NCBI RefSeq assembly: GCF_025642135.1
Contig: NZ_CP106793.1
Coordinates: 6,230,001-6,294,000 of the forward strand
From: Streptomyces cynarae
GTDB lineage: Bacteria > Actinomycetota > Actinomycetes > Streptomycetales > Streptomycetaceae
Reading direction: 5' to 3'
DNA length: 64,000 nt
Shown here piece after piece: positions 25,660-32,940 of this stretch. The notes under the pieces were generated by a model, which searched no databases, was not told the DNA's origin, and saw nothing but the letters and a program-made list of their open reading frames with translations. The number at the start of each line of letters is the position of its first letter. Position 1 is the stretch's first letter. The position numbers were made by a program, and so were the translations under genes.

Positions 25660-27024
25660 TCACAGCTTGGTCCATGCCTCCGTGAGGGTGGCCCGCAGGA
25701 TCTGCTCGATCTCGTCGAAGGTCTCCTGGTTCGAGATCAGCGGCGGGGCGAGCTGGACGACCGGGTCGCCGCGGTCGTCGGCGCGGCAGTACAGGCCGTT
25801 GTCGAACAGCGCCTTGGACAGGAAGCCGTACAGGACGCGCTCGGTCTCCTCCTCGTCGAAGGACTCCTTGGTCGCCTTGTCCTTGACGAGCTCGATGCCG
25901 TAGAAGAAGCCGTTGCCGCGGACGTCGCCGACGATCGGCAGGTCGTGCAGCTTCTGCAGGGTGGAGAGGAACGCGGCCTCGTTGTCCAGCACGTGCTGGT
26001 TCAGGCCCTCGCGCTCGAACAGGTCGAGGTTGGCCAGGCCCACCGCGGCGGAGACCGGGTGGCCGCCGAAGGTGTAGCCGTGCAGGAAGGTGTTGTCGCC
26101 CTTGTAGAAGGGCTCGGCGAGGCGGTCGGAGACGATGCACGCGCCGATGGGGGAGTAGCCAGAGGTCATGCCCTTGGCGCAGGTGATCATGTCCGGGACG
26201 TAGCCGAACTTGTCGCACGCGAACATCGTGCCGAGGCGGCCGAAGGCGCAGATGACCTCGTCGGAGACCAGCAGTACGTCGTACTGGTCGCAGATCTCGC
26301 GCACCCGCTGGAAGTAGCCGGGCGGCGGCGGGAAGCAGCCGCCGGCGTTCTGCACCGGCTCCAGGAAGACCGCGGCGACCGTGTCCGGGCCCTCGAAGAG
26401 GATCTGCTGCTCGATCTGGTCGGCGGCCCAGCGGCCGAAGGCCTCCGGGTCGTCGCCGAAGATCGGGGCCCGGTAGATGTTGGTGTTGGGGACCTTGTGC
26501 GCGCCCGGCACCAGCGGCTCGAACGGGGCCTTCAGGCCCGGCAGTCCGGTGATGGACAGGGCGCCCTGCGGGGTGCCGTGGTAGGCGACCGCGCGGGATA
26601 TGACCTTGTGCTTGGTGGGCTTGCCGACCAGCTTGAAGTACTGCTTGGCGAGCTTCCAGGCGGTCTCTACCGCCTCGCCGCCGCCGGTGGTGAAGAAGAC
26701 CTTGTTCAGGTCGCCCGGCGCGTGGTCGGCGAGCCGCTCCGCGAGCTCGACGGCCTTGGGGTGGGCGTAGGACCACACCGGGAAGAACGCCAGCTCCTGT
26801 GCCTGCTTGAACGCCGTCTCCGCCAGCTCCGTGCGTCCGTGGCCCGCCTGGACCACGAACAGACCGGCGAGACCGTCGAGGTAGCGCTTGCCCTTGTCGT
26901 CGTAGATGTAGGTGCCCTCGCCCCGGACGATGGTGGGGACGGGCGCGTTCTCGTACGAGGACATGCGGGTGAAGTGCATCCACAGGTGGTCGTACGCGGT
27001 CTTGCTGAGGTCCTTGGTACTCAC
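25660..27024 (-). CDS. Class III aminotransferase, probably putrescine/polyamine-directed
   Basis: The 454-residue PLP enzyme starts at a GTG (VSTKDLSKTAYDHLWMHFTR). Typical features are GTYIYDDKGKRYLDGLAGLF, FTTGGGEAVETAWKLA, LLVSDEVICAFGRLG and the PLP lysine in ITCAKGMTSGYSPIGA (about residue 284). The family includes putrescine:pyruvate and beta-alanine/GABA aminotransferases. It sits between an Lrp regulator and an aminobutyraldehyde-type dehydrogenase, so the inferred reaction is putrescine to 4-aminobutanal. Its S. coelicolor counterpart lies in the polyamine-use region. Confidence 0.88.
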   Translation of the reverse strand: MSTKDLSKTAYDHLWMHFTRMSSYENAPVPTIVRGEGTYIYDDKGKRYLDGLAGLFVVQAGHGRTELAETAFKQAQELAFFPVWSYAHPKAVELAERLADHAPGDLNKVFFTTGGGEAVETAWKLAKQYFKLVGKPTKHKVISRAVAYHGTPQGALSITGLPGLKAPFEPLVPGAHKVPNTNIYRAPIFGDDPEAFGRWAADQIEQQILFEGPDTVAAVFLEPVQNAGGCFPPPPGYFQRVREICDQYDVLLVSDEVICAFGRLGTMFACDKFGYVPDMITCAKGMTSGYSPIGACIVSDRLAEPFYKGDNTFLHGYTFGGHPVSAAVGLANLDLFEREGLNQHVLDNEAAFLSTLQKLHDLPIVGDVRGNGFFYGIELVKDKATKESFDEEETERVLYGFLSKALFDNGLYCRADDRGDPVVQLAPPLISNQETFDEIEQILRATLTEAWTKL

Positions 27025-27026
27025 GG

Positions 27027-27527
27027 CTATCGGGTTCCCCACATGTAGGTCTGCTTCTTCAGCTTGAGGTAGACGAAGCTCTCGGTGGAGCGCACTCCGG
27101 GGACGGCCCGGATGCGTTTGTTGATGACTTCCAGCAGGTGGTCGTCGTCCTCGCAGACGATCTCCACCATCAGGTCGAAGGAGCCCGCGGTCATCACGAC
27201 GTACTCGCACTCGTCCATGGCGGCCAGCGTGTCGGCCGCGGCCTCCACGTCGCCCTCGACGTTCACCCCGACCATCGCCTGCCTGCGGAACCCCACGGTG
27301 AGCGGGTCCGTGACGGCGACGATCTGCATCACGCCCTGGTCGAGCAGCTTCTGGACGCGCTGGCGCACCGCCGCCTCGGACAGGCCGACGGCCTTGCCGA
27401 TCGCGGCGTACGGCCGGCGGCCGTCCTCCTGGAGCTGTTCGATGATGGCGAGGGAGACGGCGTCCAGCTGGGGTGTGCCGTTCTTGGACTCGCGGGAGTC
27501 CCTCTGGTCTGCGCTTCGACTGGCCAC
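27027..27527 (-). CDS. Lrp/AsnC family regulator of polyamine-type genes
   Basis: The protein has 166 residues from a GTG at 27527; upstream in-frame GTGs exist. The helix-turn-helix is at ~22-65 (LDAVSLAIIEQLQEDGRRPY, AVGLSEAAVRQRVQKLLDQG), followed by a RAM domain (TAGSFDLMVEIVCEDDDHLL). It ends 2 nt before the aminotransferase start and diverges from the dehydrogenase at 27708. The syntenic S. coelicolor gene has been described, as I recall, as EpuRI, a polyamine-related regulator; this link is from memory. A CTGCG-GATTT-CGCAG dyad lies in the divergent promoter. Confidence 0.9.
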   Translation of the reverse strand: MASRSADQRDSRESKNGTPQLDAVSLAIIEQLQEDGRRPYAAIGKAVGLSEAAVRQRVQKLLDQGVMQIVAVTDPLTVGFRRQAMVGVNVEGDVEAAADTLAAMDECEYVVMTAGSFDLMVEIVCEDDDHLLEVINKRIRAVPGVRSTESFVYLKLKKQTYMWGTR

Positions 27528-27602
27528 GACCTCACTGTGCACGACGTATCGACAGTTCCGCAAGGCAGGATCGATGAAATTCGTTGTTTCTGTGATCTCA
27601 GT

Positions 27603-27617
27603 CTGCGGATTTCGCAG
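27603..27617. promoter_or_regulatory. Lrp-type 15-nt dyad
   Basis: CTGCG-GATTT-CGCAG is a perfect 5-bp inverted repeat with an A/T centre, of the length and form of Lrp-family sites, in the divergent region between the Lrp gene and the dehydrogenase. Confidence 0.5.
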
Positions 27618-27637
27618 TACTGACGCAATCAAGGGTG

Positions 27638-27665
27638 TTGAAAACGTCGGCCTTCGGACTAGGGT
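27638..27665 (+). promoter_or_regulatory. HrdB-type promoter for the aminobutyraldehyde-type dehydrogenase
   Basis: TTGAAA (27638-27643), a 16-nt spacer and TAGGGT (27660-27665) fit the Streptomyces vegetative promoter. The start codon is 43 nt beyond the -10 box. Confidence 0.55.
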
Positions 27666-27707
27666 GGGTGTCTCAGCGATTGGACACCCGAACTTGGAGG
27701 GCCCGCA

Positions 27708-29147
27708 GTGAGCACCGAGCTGCGTCGTCTGCGCAACTACATCGACGGCGAATACCGTGACGCCGCCGACGGACGGACCACTCAGGTGGTCAACCCCGCG
27801 ACCGGTGAGGCGTACGCGACCGCCCCGCTGTCCGGGCAGGCGGACGTCGACGCCGCGATGGCGGCCGCCGCGGCGGCCTTCCCCGGCTGGCGCGACACCA
27901 CGCCCGCGGAGCGGCAGAAGGCCCTGCTGAAGATCGCTGACGCGTTCGAGGAGCGCGCCGAGGAACTGATCGCGGCCGAGGTCGAGAACACGGGCAAGCC
28001 GATCGGGCTGACCCGGTCGGAGGAGATCCCGCCGATGATCGACCAGATCCGCTTCTTCGCGGGCGCGGCCCGGATGCTCGAGGGCCGCTCGGCCGGCGAG
28101 TACATGGAGGGCATGACCTCGATCATCCGCCGCGAGCCGGTCGGCGTCTGCGCGCAGGTCGCGCCGTGGAACTACCCGATGATGATGGCCGTGTGGAAGT
28201 TCGCCCCGGCGATCGCGGCGGGCAACACGGTCGTGCTGAAGCCGTCGGACACCACCCCGGCGTCCACGGTCCTGATCGCCGACATCATCGGTTCGATCCT
28301 GCCCAAGGGCGTCTTCAACGTCATCTGCGGCGACCGGGAGACCGGCCGCATGATGGTGGAGCACCCGACCCCGGCGATGGCCTCCATCACCGGCTCCGTC
28401 CGCGCCGGCATGTCGGTCGCCGAGTCCGCGTCCAAGGACCTCAAGCGCGTCCACCTGGAGCTGGGCGGCAAGGCGCCGGTCGTCGTCTTCGAGGACACCG
28501 ACATCGCCAAGGCCGTCGAGGACATCTCGGTCGCGGGCTTCTTCAACGCCGGCCAGGACTGCACGGCCGCCACCCGCGTCCTGGTCCACGAGTCGATCCA
28601 CGACGAGTTCGTGGCCGCGCTCGCCAAGGCCGCCTCCGAGACCAAGACCGGGCAGCCGGACGACGAGGACGTGCTCTTCGGCCCGCTGAACAACCCGAAC
28701 CAGCTCAAGCAGGTCACCGGCTTCATCGAGCGTCTGCCCGCCCACGCCAAGGTCGAGGCCGGCGGTCACCCGGTCGGCGACAAGGGCTACTTCTACGCCC
28801 CGACCGTCGTCTCGGGCCTCAAGCAGGACGACGAGATCATCCAGAACGAGGTCTTCGGCCCGGTCATCACCGTGCAGTCGTTCTCCGACGAGGAACAGGC
28901 CGTCGAGTACGCGAACGGCGTCGACTACGCCCTCGCCTCCTCGGTGTGGACCAAGGACCACGGGCGCGCGATGCGCATGTCCAGGGCCCTCGACTTCGGC
29001 TGCGTGTGGATCAACACGCACATCCCGCTGGTCGCGGAGATGCCGCACGGCGGCTTCAAGAAGTCCGGCTACGGCAAGGACCTGTCGGCGTACGGCTTCG
29101 ACGACTACACGCGGATCAAGCACGTGATGACGTCGCTGGACGCGTGA
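27708..29147 (+). CDS. Gamma-aminobutyraldehyde-type dehydrogenase
   Basis: The 479-residue protein starts at a GTG after TTGGAGGGCCCGCA. ALDH hallmarks are APWNYPMMMAVWKFAPAIAA, the catalytic Glu in HLELGGKAPVVVFED and the catalytic Cys285 in NAGQDCTAATRV. Closest in style are PatD/PuuC-type enzymes that oxidise 4-aminobutanal to GABA. It is divergent from the Lrp/aminotransferase pair and is followed by a strong terminator. Together these would turn putrescine into GABA. Confidence 0.9.
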   Translation: MSTELRRLRNYIDGEYRDAADGRTTQVVNPATGEAYATAPLSGQADVDAAMAAAAAAFPGWRDTTPAERQKALLKIADAFEERAEELIAAEVENTGKPIGLTRSEEIPPMIDQIRFFAGAARMLEGRSAGEYMEGMTSIIRREPVGVCAQVAPWNYPMMMAVWKFAPAIAAGNTVVLKPSDTTPASTVLIADIIGSILPKGVFNVICGDRETGRMMVEHPTPAMASITGSVRAGMSVAESASKDLKRVHLELGGKAPVVVFEDTDIAKAVEDISVAGFFNAGQDCTAATRVLVHESIHDEFVAALAKAASETKTGQPDDEDVLFGPLNNPNQLKQVTGFIERLPAHAKVEAGGHPVGDKGYFYAPTVVSGLKQDDEIIQNEVFGPVITVQSFSDEEQAVEYANGVDYALASSVWTKDHGRAMRMSRALDFGCVWINTHIPLVAEMPHGGFKKSGYGKDLSAYGFDDYTRIKHVMTSLDA

Positions 29148-29161
29148 CGGACCGTCACGCA

Positions 29162-29194
29162 GAGGCCCCGGCCGGGGTGTCCCGGCCGGGGCCT
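29162..29194 (+). terminator. Terminator after the dehydrogenase
   Basis: GAGGCCCCGGCCGG and CCGGCCGGGGCCTC form a 14-bp GC-rich stem 15 nt after the stop codon. Confidence 0.85.
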
Positions 29195-29358
29195 CGGCGT
29201 TCCCGTCTCTCCGCCATCGCTGCGAGCGGTGGGTCCGCAGCGGTACGAGTCGCCTGTTATGGCCGCTGATGCCTGATTTTCTTGTTTCGCCGCTTTTCGC
29301 TTCGTCGCGCGATGGGTAGTGCTTCCTCAAGTCCCGGTCGGTGGATGGGGGGAGCGCC

Positions 29359-29718
29359 GTGGATCTCGTGGCGATCATCGCAGCCGCGGTCATCGCGGGT
29401 GTGGCGGCAGGCATGCAGACGGGGGTGAGCGGTGTGGTCGCGGGCTGGTTCCGGCGCGGGCGCAGGGGTGACGAAGCACAGGCGGTACCCCAGCAGCCCC
29501 CCGCAGTGGCCGGTTCGGGGAGCGGCGAGCAGAGCGGGAGTGACGGGCTGGTGGTCCACGCCAACGGCACCGCCCACAGGGTCGACGGGACCGGCTCGGC
29601 GCCGCTCCCCCCGAAAGTGGTCCACAACCACGTCTTCGGCAACACGAACGTGGCGAACGGCGACTTCACCGTCATGAATATCCACACGTCGTCCTCTCCG
29701 GACACCAGGCAGAACTGA
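29359..29718 (+). CDS. Small membrane-anchored protein with a Gly/Asn-rich C-terminal motif
   Basis: The GTG at 29359, preceded by GGGGGGAGCGCC, gives 119 residues. Residues 2-22 (DLVAIIAAAVIAGVAAGMQT) form a single membrane helix, then a basic stretch (WFRRGRRGDEAQ), a Ser/Gly linker and a conserved-looking segment at ~87-108 (VVHNHVFGNTNVANGDFTVM). The Asn/Gly/Val pattern recalls short amyloid-signalling motifs (BASS type) at the tips of bacterial NLR partners; this is a visual resemblance only. It is 52 nt upstream of the RHIM-like protein and probably shares its transcript. No function is known. Confidence 0.6.
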   Translation: MDLVAIIAAAVIAGVAAGMQTGVSGVVAGWFRRGRRGDEAQAVPQQPPAVAGSGSGEQSGSDGLVVHANGTAHRVDGTGSAPLPPKVVHNHVFGNTNVANGDFTVMNIHTSSSPDTRQN

Positions 29719-29770
29719 CCCCGGACGCGTCGGAGTTCCCCCGGGACCGGGGGAGGGGGGAGCGCGGGGC

Positions 29771-31324
29771 ATGCGCGAGCGGCGCCCGGCGGCAAAGGTG
29801 TTCGTGGCCGTGTGCATCGTCGCGTGGCTGCTCGCCCGGACCGACCATGTACGCCGCGTCGTTCTGCCCGCGCTGCGGGACGGTCTCTTGCACGTCGGTC
29901 TCTTCGCGGGCGGTGTCCTCGCGGCAGTCGTCACGGGCATGCTCGTGATCCGGGGAGCGCGGACGGCGAGGCGCGGCCTGCTCAGCCGCCGTGCCGTGCG
30001 GGCAGCCGGTAGGGGGTCCCGGAGCGGCGCCGTCGCCGTGCGGACGGCCGGGGACGCCCCGGCGCGGGCACCGGGTACCCCGGCCCGGCCTTCCGCCATG
30101 ACGCCCGCCCACCGCGTGCCGGCACCACCGGACCAGGTCCGGTCCGAGGACCGGGCGCAGAGCGCGTCCGGCTCCCCGACCGCCGAGCGGCGGGACGACG
30201 ACCGCCGCGCGACGGCGGGCACCGCGCAGCTCGATGCCCTCGGCGTCGCCTTCGGCCCCATACCGGCCCCGGCCGTCGGCGGCCCTCCGGCCCCGCGCAC
30301 GGACCTGCCGCGACGGTCCCCCGCGCGGGCCGCCGATACCACGCCGGCTGCGGGCGCAGTGGACGGCGCACGGGCCGCGAGCACGCGGGAGACCTCGCCG
30401 ACGTCGCCGAAGGTGATGGTGATCGGGTGCCGTGCCGTCCAGGTGGGAAGCCACAACTGGCAGTTCCTGCACTTCCGGTGCGACCTGAGGGCCCAGGTGG
30501 ACTTCGGGTCCGTGCTGCGGCGCCCCGACGTGCAGGAGGATCTCGCTGAGCTGGCACTGGACCCGGAGAACGGAAAGCTGCGTGACCGGGTGATGAGGCA
30601 CCTGTGCCACCGCTGGCAGTTCCTCGGATCGAAGGCACTGGAGCTGCGGCGGGTGGAGCGGCTGAACGGTTCCGGCTACGCGCAGGTGACACCCGGCGAG
30701 AGGGTCCTGGACCGCCTGTGCGAACCGGACACCGGGAGCATGGTGGTGGTGCGCGACTGCGACGGGGTGCAGATCGGCGACCACTGCCGCCAGACGGCCG
30801 AGTTCGCCTACGTGTGCAAGCGTCCCCGGATCGACGAGGTCACGCTGCTCGAGGAGAACCCGGCCGTCGCCGGCGCACTCGTGGACATGATGATCGGCGG
30901 CGCGGAACCCGGCCCCACCGACGCCCTGCACGCGGAACTCGACAGTGCCCTGCGCTCGTACGAGGTCCGCTTCTGGGAGCCCGGCACGGTGAGCCGGGGC
31001 CGCGACGGGTTGTGCGTGGAGGGGTTGGAGGGCGTCAGCGTCGGGTGGGACAACGTCGTGGTCTGCTCCGAGGAGCTACGACCGGAGGTCCACGTGTCCT
31101 CGATCGCCCCCGCATACAACCGCCTCACGGAGCGAGTGATGCGGAAGGTGGCGCTTTTGCCGGACGAGGAGGCGAGGCGGGCAGTGGTACGGGATGCTCC
31201 GCAGGCGGGGGGCACGGACGAACTCGGCCGACTGCCGGATGACGCACCGAGTCCTCCCGAGGTGCCGGACGCGCACGGTCCCGACCGACCGTCGGGCCTC
31301 GGCTTGGGAGGAGGGGGGATATGA
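29771..31324 (+). CDS. Membrane protein with RHIM-like amyloid motifs
   Basis: The protein has 517 residues. Residues ~8-25 and ~37-61 are two membrane helices, followed by a ~130-residue Ala/Pro/Arg disordered linker and a folded region from ~210. Residues 223-231 read VQVGSHNWQ and 333-341 read VQIGDHCRQ, both fitting the RHIM core (I/V)Q(I/V)GxxN; a weaker VSVGWDNVV is near 422. RHIM motifs nucleate amyloid signalling in animal RIP kinases, and RHIM-like (BASS3-type) motifs occur in actinobacterial NLR systems. The small gene at 29359 is probably co-expressed. The tail is Pro/Gly-rich. No enzymatic domain is recognised. Confidence 0.7.
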   Translation: MRERRPAAKVFVAVCIVAWLLARTDHVRRVVLPALRDGLLHVGLFAGGVLAAVVTGMLVIRGARTARRGLLSRRAVRAAGRGSRSGAVAVRTAGDAPARAPGTPARPSAMTPAHRVPAPPDQVRSEDRAQSASGSPTAERRDDDRRATAGTAQLDALGVAFGPIPAPAVGGPPAPRTDLPRRSPARAADTTPAAGAVDGARAASTRETSPTSPKVMVIGCRAVQVGSHNWQFLHFRCDLRAQVDFGSVLRRPDVQEDLAELALDPENGKLRDRVMRHLCHRWQFLGSKALELRRVERLNGSGYAQVTPGERVLDRLCEPDTGSMVVVRDCDGVQIGDHCRQTAEFAYVCKRPRIDEVTLLEENPAVAGALVDMMIGGAEPGPTDALHAELDSALRSYEVRFWEPGTVSRGRDGLCVEGLEGVSVGWDNVVVCSEELRPEVHVSSIAPAYNRLTERVMRKVALLPDEEARRAVVRDAPQAGGTDELGRLPDDAPSPPEVPDAHGPDRPSGLGLGGGGI

Positions 31325-31362
31325 GATCCCGCCGGCCGAACCCGCGGGGTCGCCGGCGGCCG

Positions 31363-32517
31363 TCAGCGGTTGAACGCGGGGAACCCGAACCGCTGCGCGA
31401 CGGCCGCGCCGTCGCCCTTCGCGTCGGTGGCGTTGACGGAGTAGACGAGAGTCCGGGACAGGTCGCGGGTGGCGGCGATCACCGTGGCGTAGCCGGGGCG
31501 GGAGCCCGTCTTGCCCCAGATCACCCTGCCGGTCAGCTCGAACCGCTCCAGCCCCGCCCCGTACCGCGCCCCCGGCACGTCGGGGAGCGTGAACATCTCC
31601 TTCAGCTGCGGCCCGGGCACGACGCGGCCGCGGAACAGCGCCACCAGCAGCCGTTCCAGGTCGGCGGTCGTCGAGATCATGTCGCCGGCCGCCCACCGGT
31701 CGGACATGTTCCAGTCGGTCACGTCGACCAGCCTGCCGTCGATCCAGTCGTATCCGCGGTTGTGCGGACCGTGGATACGCGGGTCGGACCCGTTCGGGAA
31801 CGAGGTCTCCCGCATGCCGAGCGGCCGGAAGATCCGTACGGCCGCCTGGTGCGCGTACGAGTCGCCGGTGATCTTCTCGATCAGCATGCCGAGGACGGTG
31901 TAGTGGATGTTGGAGTAGTCCTGTTGCATGCCGGGCGCGAACTCCGGGCCCTTGGCGACCGAGGCCGCCACGACTTGACGTGGCGTCAGCGTCTCGAAGC
32001 GGTGCGCGTATCCCTCCTCCACCGTCTCCCCGAGGGACGCTCCGGGTTGGAGTCCGCTCGTGTAGTTGAGCAACTGCCGTACGGTGACGGGCTCGAAGTC
32101 CTCGGTCAGCAGCCCGGGCAGATACTGCTGCACGGTGCCGTCCAGGCTGATCCGCCCCTCGGCGGCGAGCTGCAGCACGATCGCCGCGGTCACCACCTTG
32201 GTCACCGAACCGGCCCGGAAGCGGGCGTTGTCCAACGCCGGCGCCCCCGTCCGGACATCGCGCACACCCGCGACGCCGCGCCAACTGCCCTTGCCGCCCA
32301 CGCGGATGAGCGCGGCGGTGGCGTCGTGGTCGGGCAGCCCGGCGATCGCGGCGCGCAGGGCCTCGGTGTCGGGTCCCTCGGTCGCGGACGGCGGGGTCAT
32401 CCGTGCCGAGGACGACGGGGCCGCGGAGTTCGCGGAGGCGACTCCCGCCAGGGGGAGGGCGGTCGGGCTCAGGGCGAGGGCGGCGGCGAGGGCGACGGCG
32501 GTCGGACGTAACTGCAT
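31363..32517 (-). CDS. Secreted serine hydrolase (beta-lactamase / D-Ala-D-Ala carboxypeptidase fold)
   Basis: The ATG at 32517 gives 384 residues with a Sec signal (MQLRPTAVALAAALALSPTA). Class C-type motifs are present: SVTK (about residue 102), YSN in QQDYSNIHYTVLGMLIEKIT, and the HxG-like WGKTGSRPGYATVI. LLNYTSGL and FRAGSVTK are typical of the beta-lactamase-related D-alanyl-D-alanine carboxypeptidases such as the Streptomyces R61 enzyme. It acts outside the cell on peptidoglycan or peptides. It is convergent with the RHIM-like gene (38 nt apart). Confidence 0.9.
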   Translation of the reverse strand: MQLRPTAVALAAALALSPTALPLAGVASANSAAPSSSARMTPPSATEGPDTEALRAAIAGLPDHDATAALIRVGGKGSWRGVAGVRDVRTGAPALDNARFRAGSVTKVVTAAIVLQLAAEGRISLDGTVQQYLPGLLTEDFEPVTVRQLLNYTSGLQPGASLGETVEEGYAHRFETLTPRQVVAASVAKGPEFAPGMQQDYSNIHYTVLGMLIEKITGDSYAHQAAVRIFRPLGMRETSFPNGSDPRIHGPHNRGYDWIDGRLVDVTDWNMSDRWAAGDMISTTADLERLLVALFRGRVVPGPQLKEMFTLPDVPGARYGAGLERFELTGRVIWGKTGSRPGYATVIAATRDLSRTLVYSVNATDAKGDGAAVAQRFGFPAFNR

Positions 32518-32756
32518 GGGATGCTCCCTGATCGAGGGGATGTCGGTGATCATCCTGCGGACCGTTCAGGCGGTGGGGGATCCTCTCGAAGGAGGGCGCG
32601 GCCCCTGGCATGGGACCGGGGGTCGCCCCTAGGGGGCCGGATCCGGCCCCGGCACGGGAGCGTGTGGTCCACGTCGGGCCCGAAAAACTGTTATCCCGGT
32701 ACCCGTCCCTCCGTCTCCCTCAGCGCCGCAGATCCCGACGCACAGGAGCGAAACGC

Positions 32757-32894
32757 GTGAGGCATGGTCACGGCGACCGCACCCGCCCCCACCGCCGGCC
32801 ACGACCGGTGATCCGTCCCGGTACCGACGGATATCCGGCGTTGTGCCGTGAGCCGTCGTGGACCGCCCGTCCCGTGGATCCCGGCCGTGGCTGA
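32757..32894 (+). CDS. Possible small upstream ORF
   Basis: The GTG at 32757 follows CACAGGAGCGAAACGC, a good ribosome binding site, and opens a 45-codon Arg/Pro-rich peptide ending 46 nt before the ECF sigma gene. There is no conserved feature. It could be a leader peptide; otherwise the interval 32518-32940 contains only promoter DNA. Confidence 0.25.
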   Translation: MRHGHGDRTRPHRRPRPVIRPGTDGYPALCREPSWTARPVDPGRG

Positions 32895-32940
32895 GACTGT
32901 ACGTCCGCAGGGCGGTACGACGACCAGGGAGAGGACGCAC

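Noticed and set aside
27027..29795. 922-codon minus-strand frame
   Set aside because: Only its last 166 codons are the Lrp gene; the rest is antisense to the dehydrogenase, a common effect of high GC.
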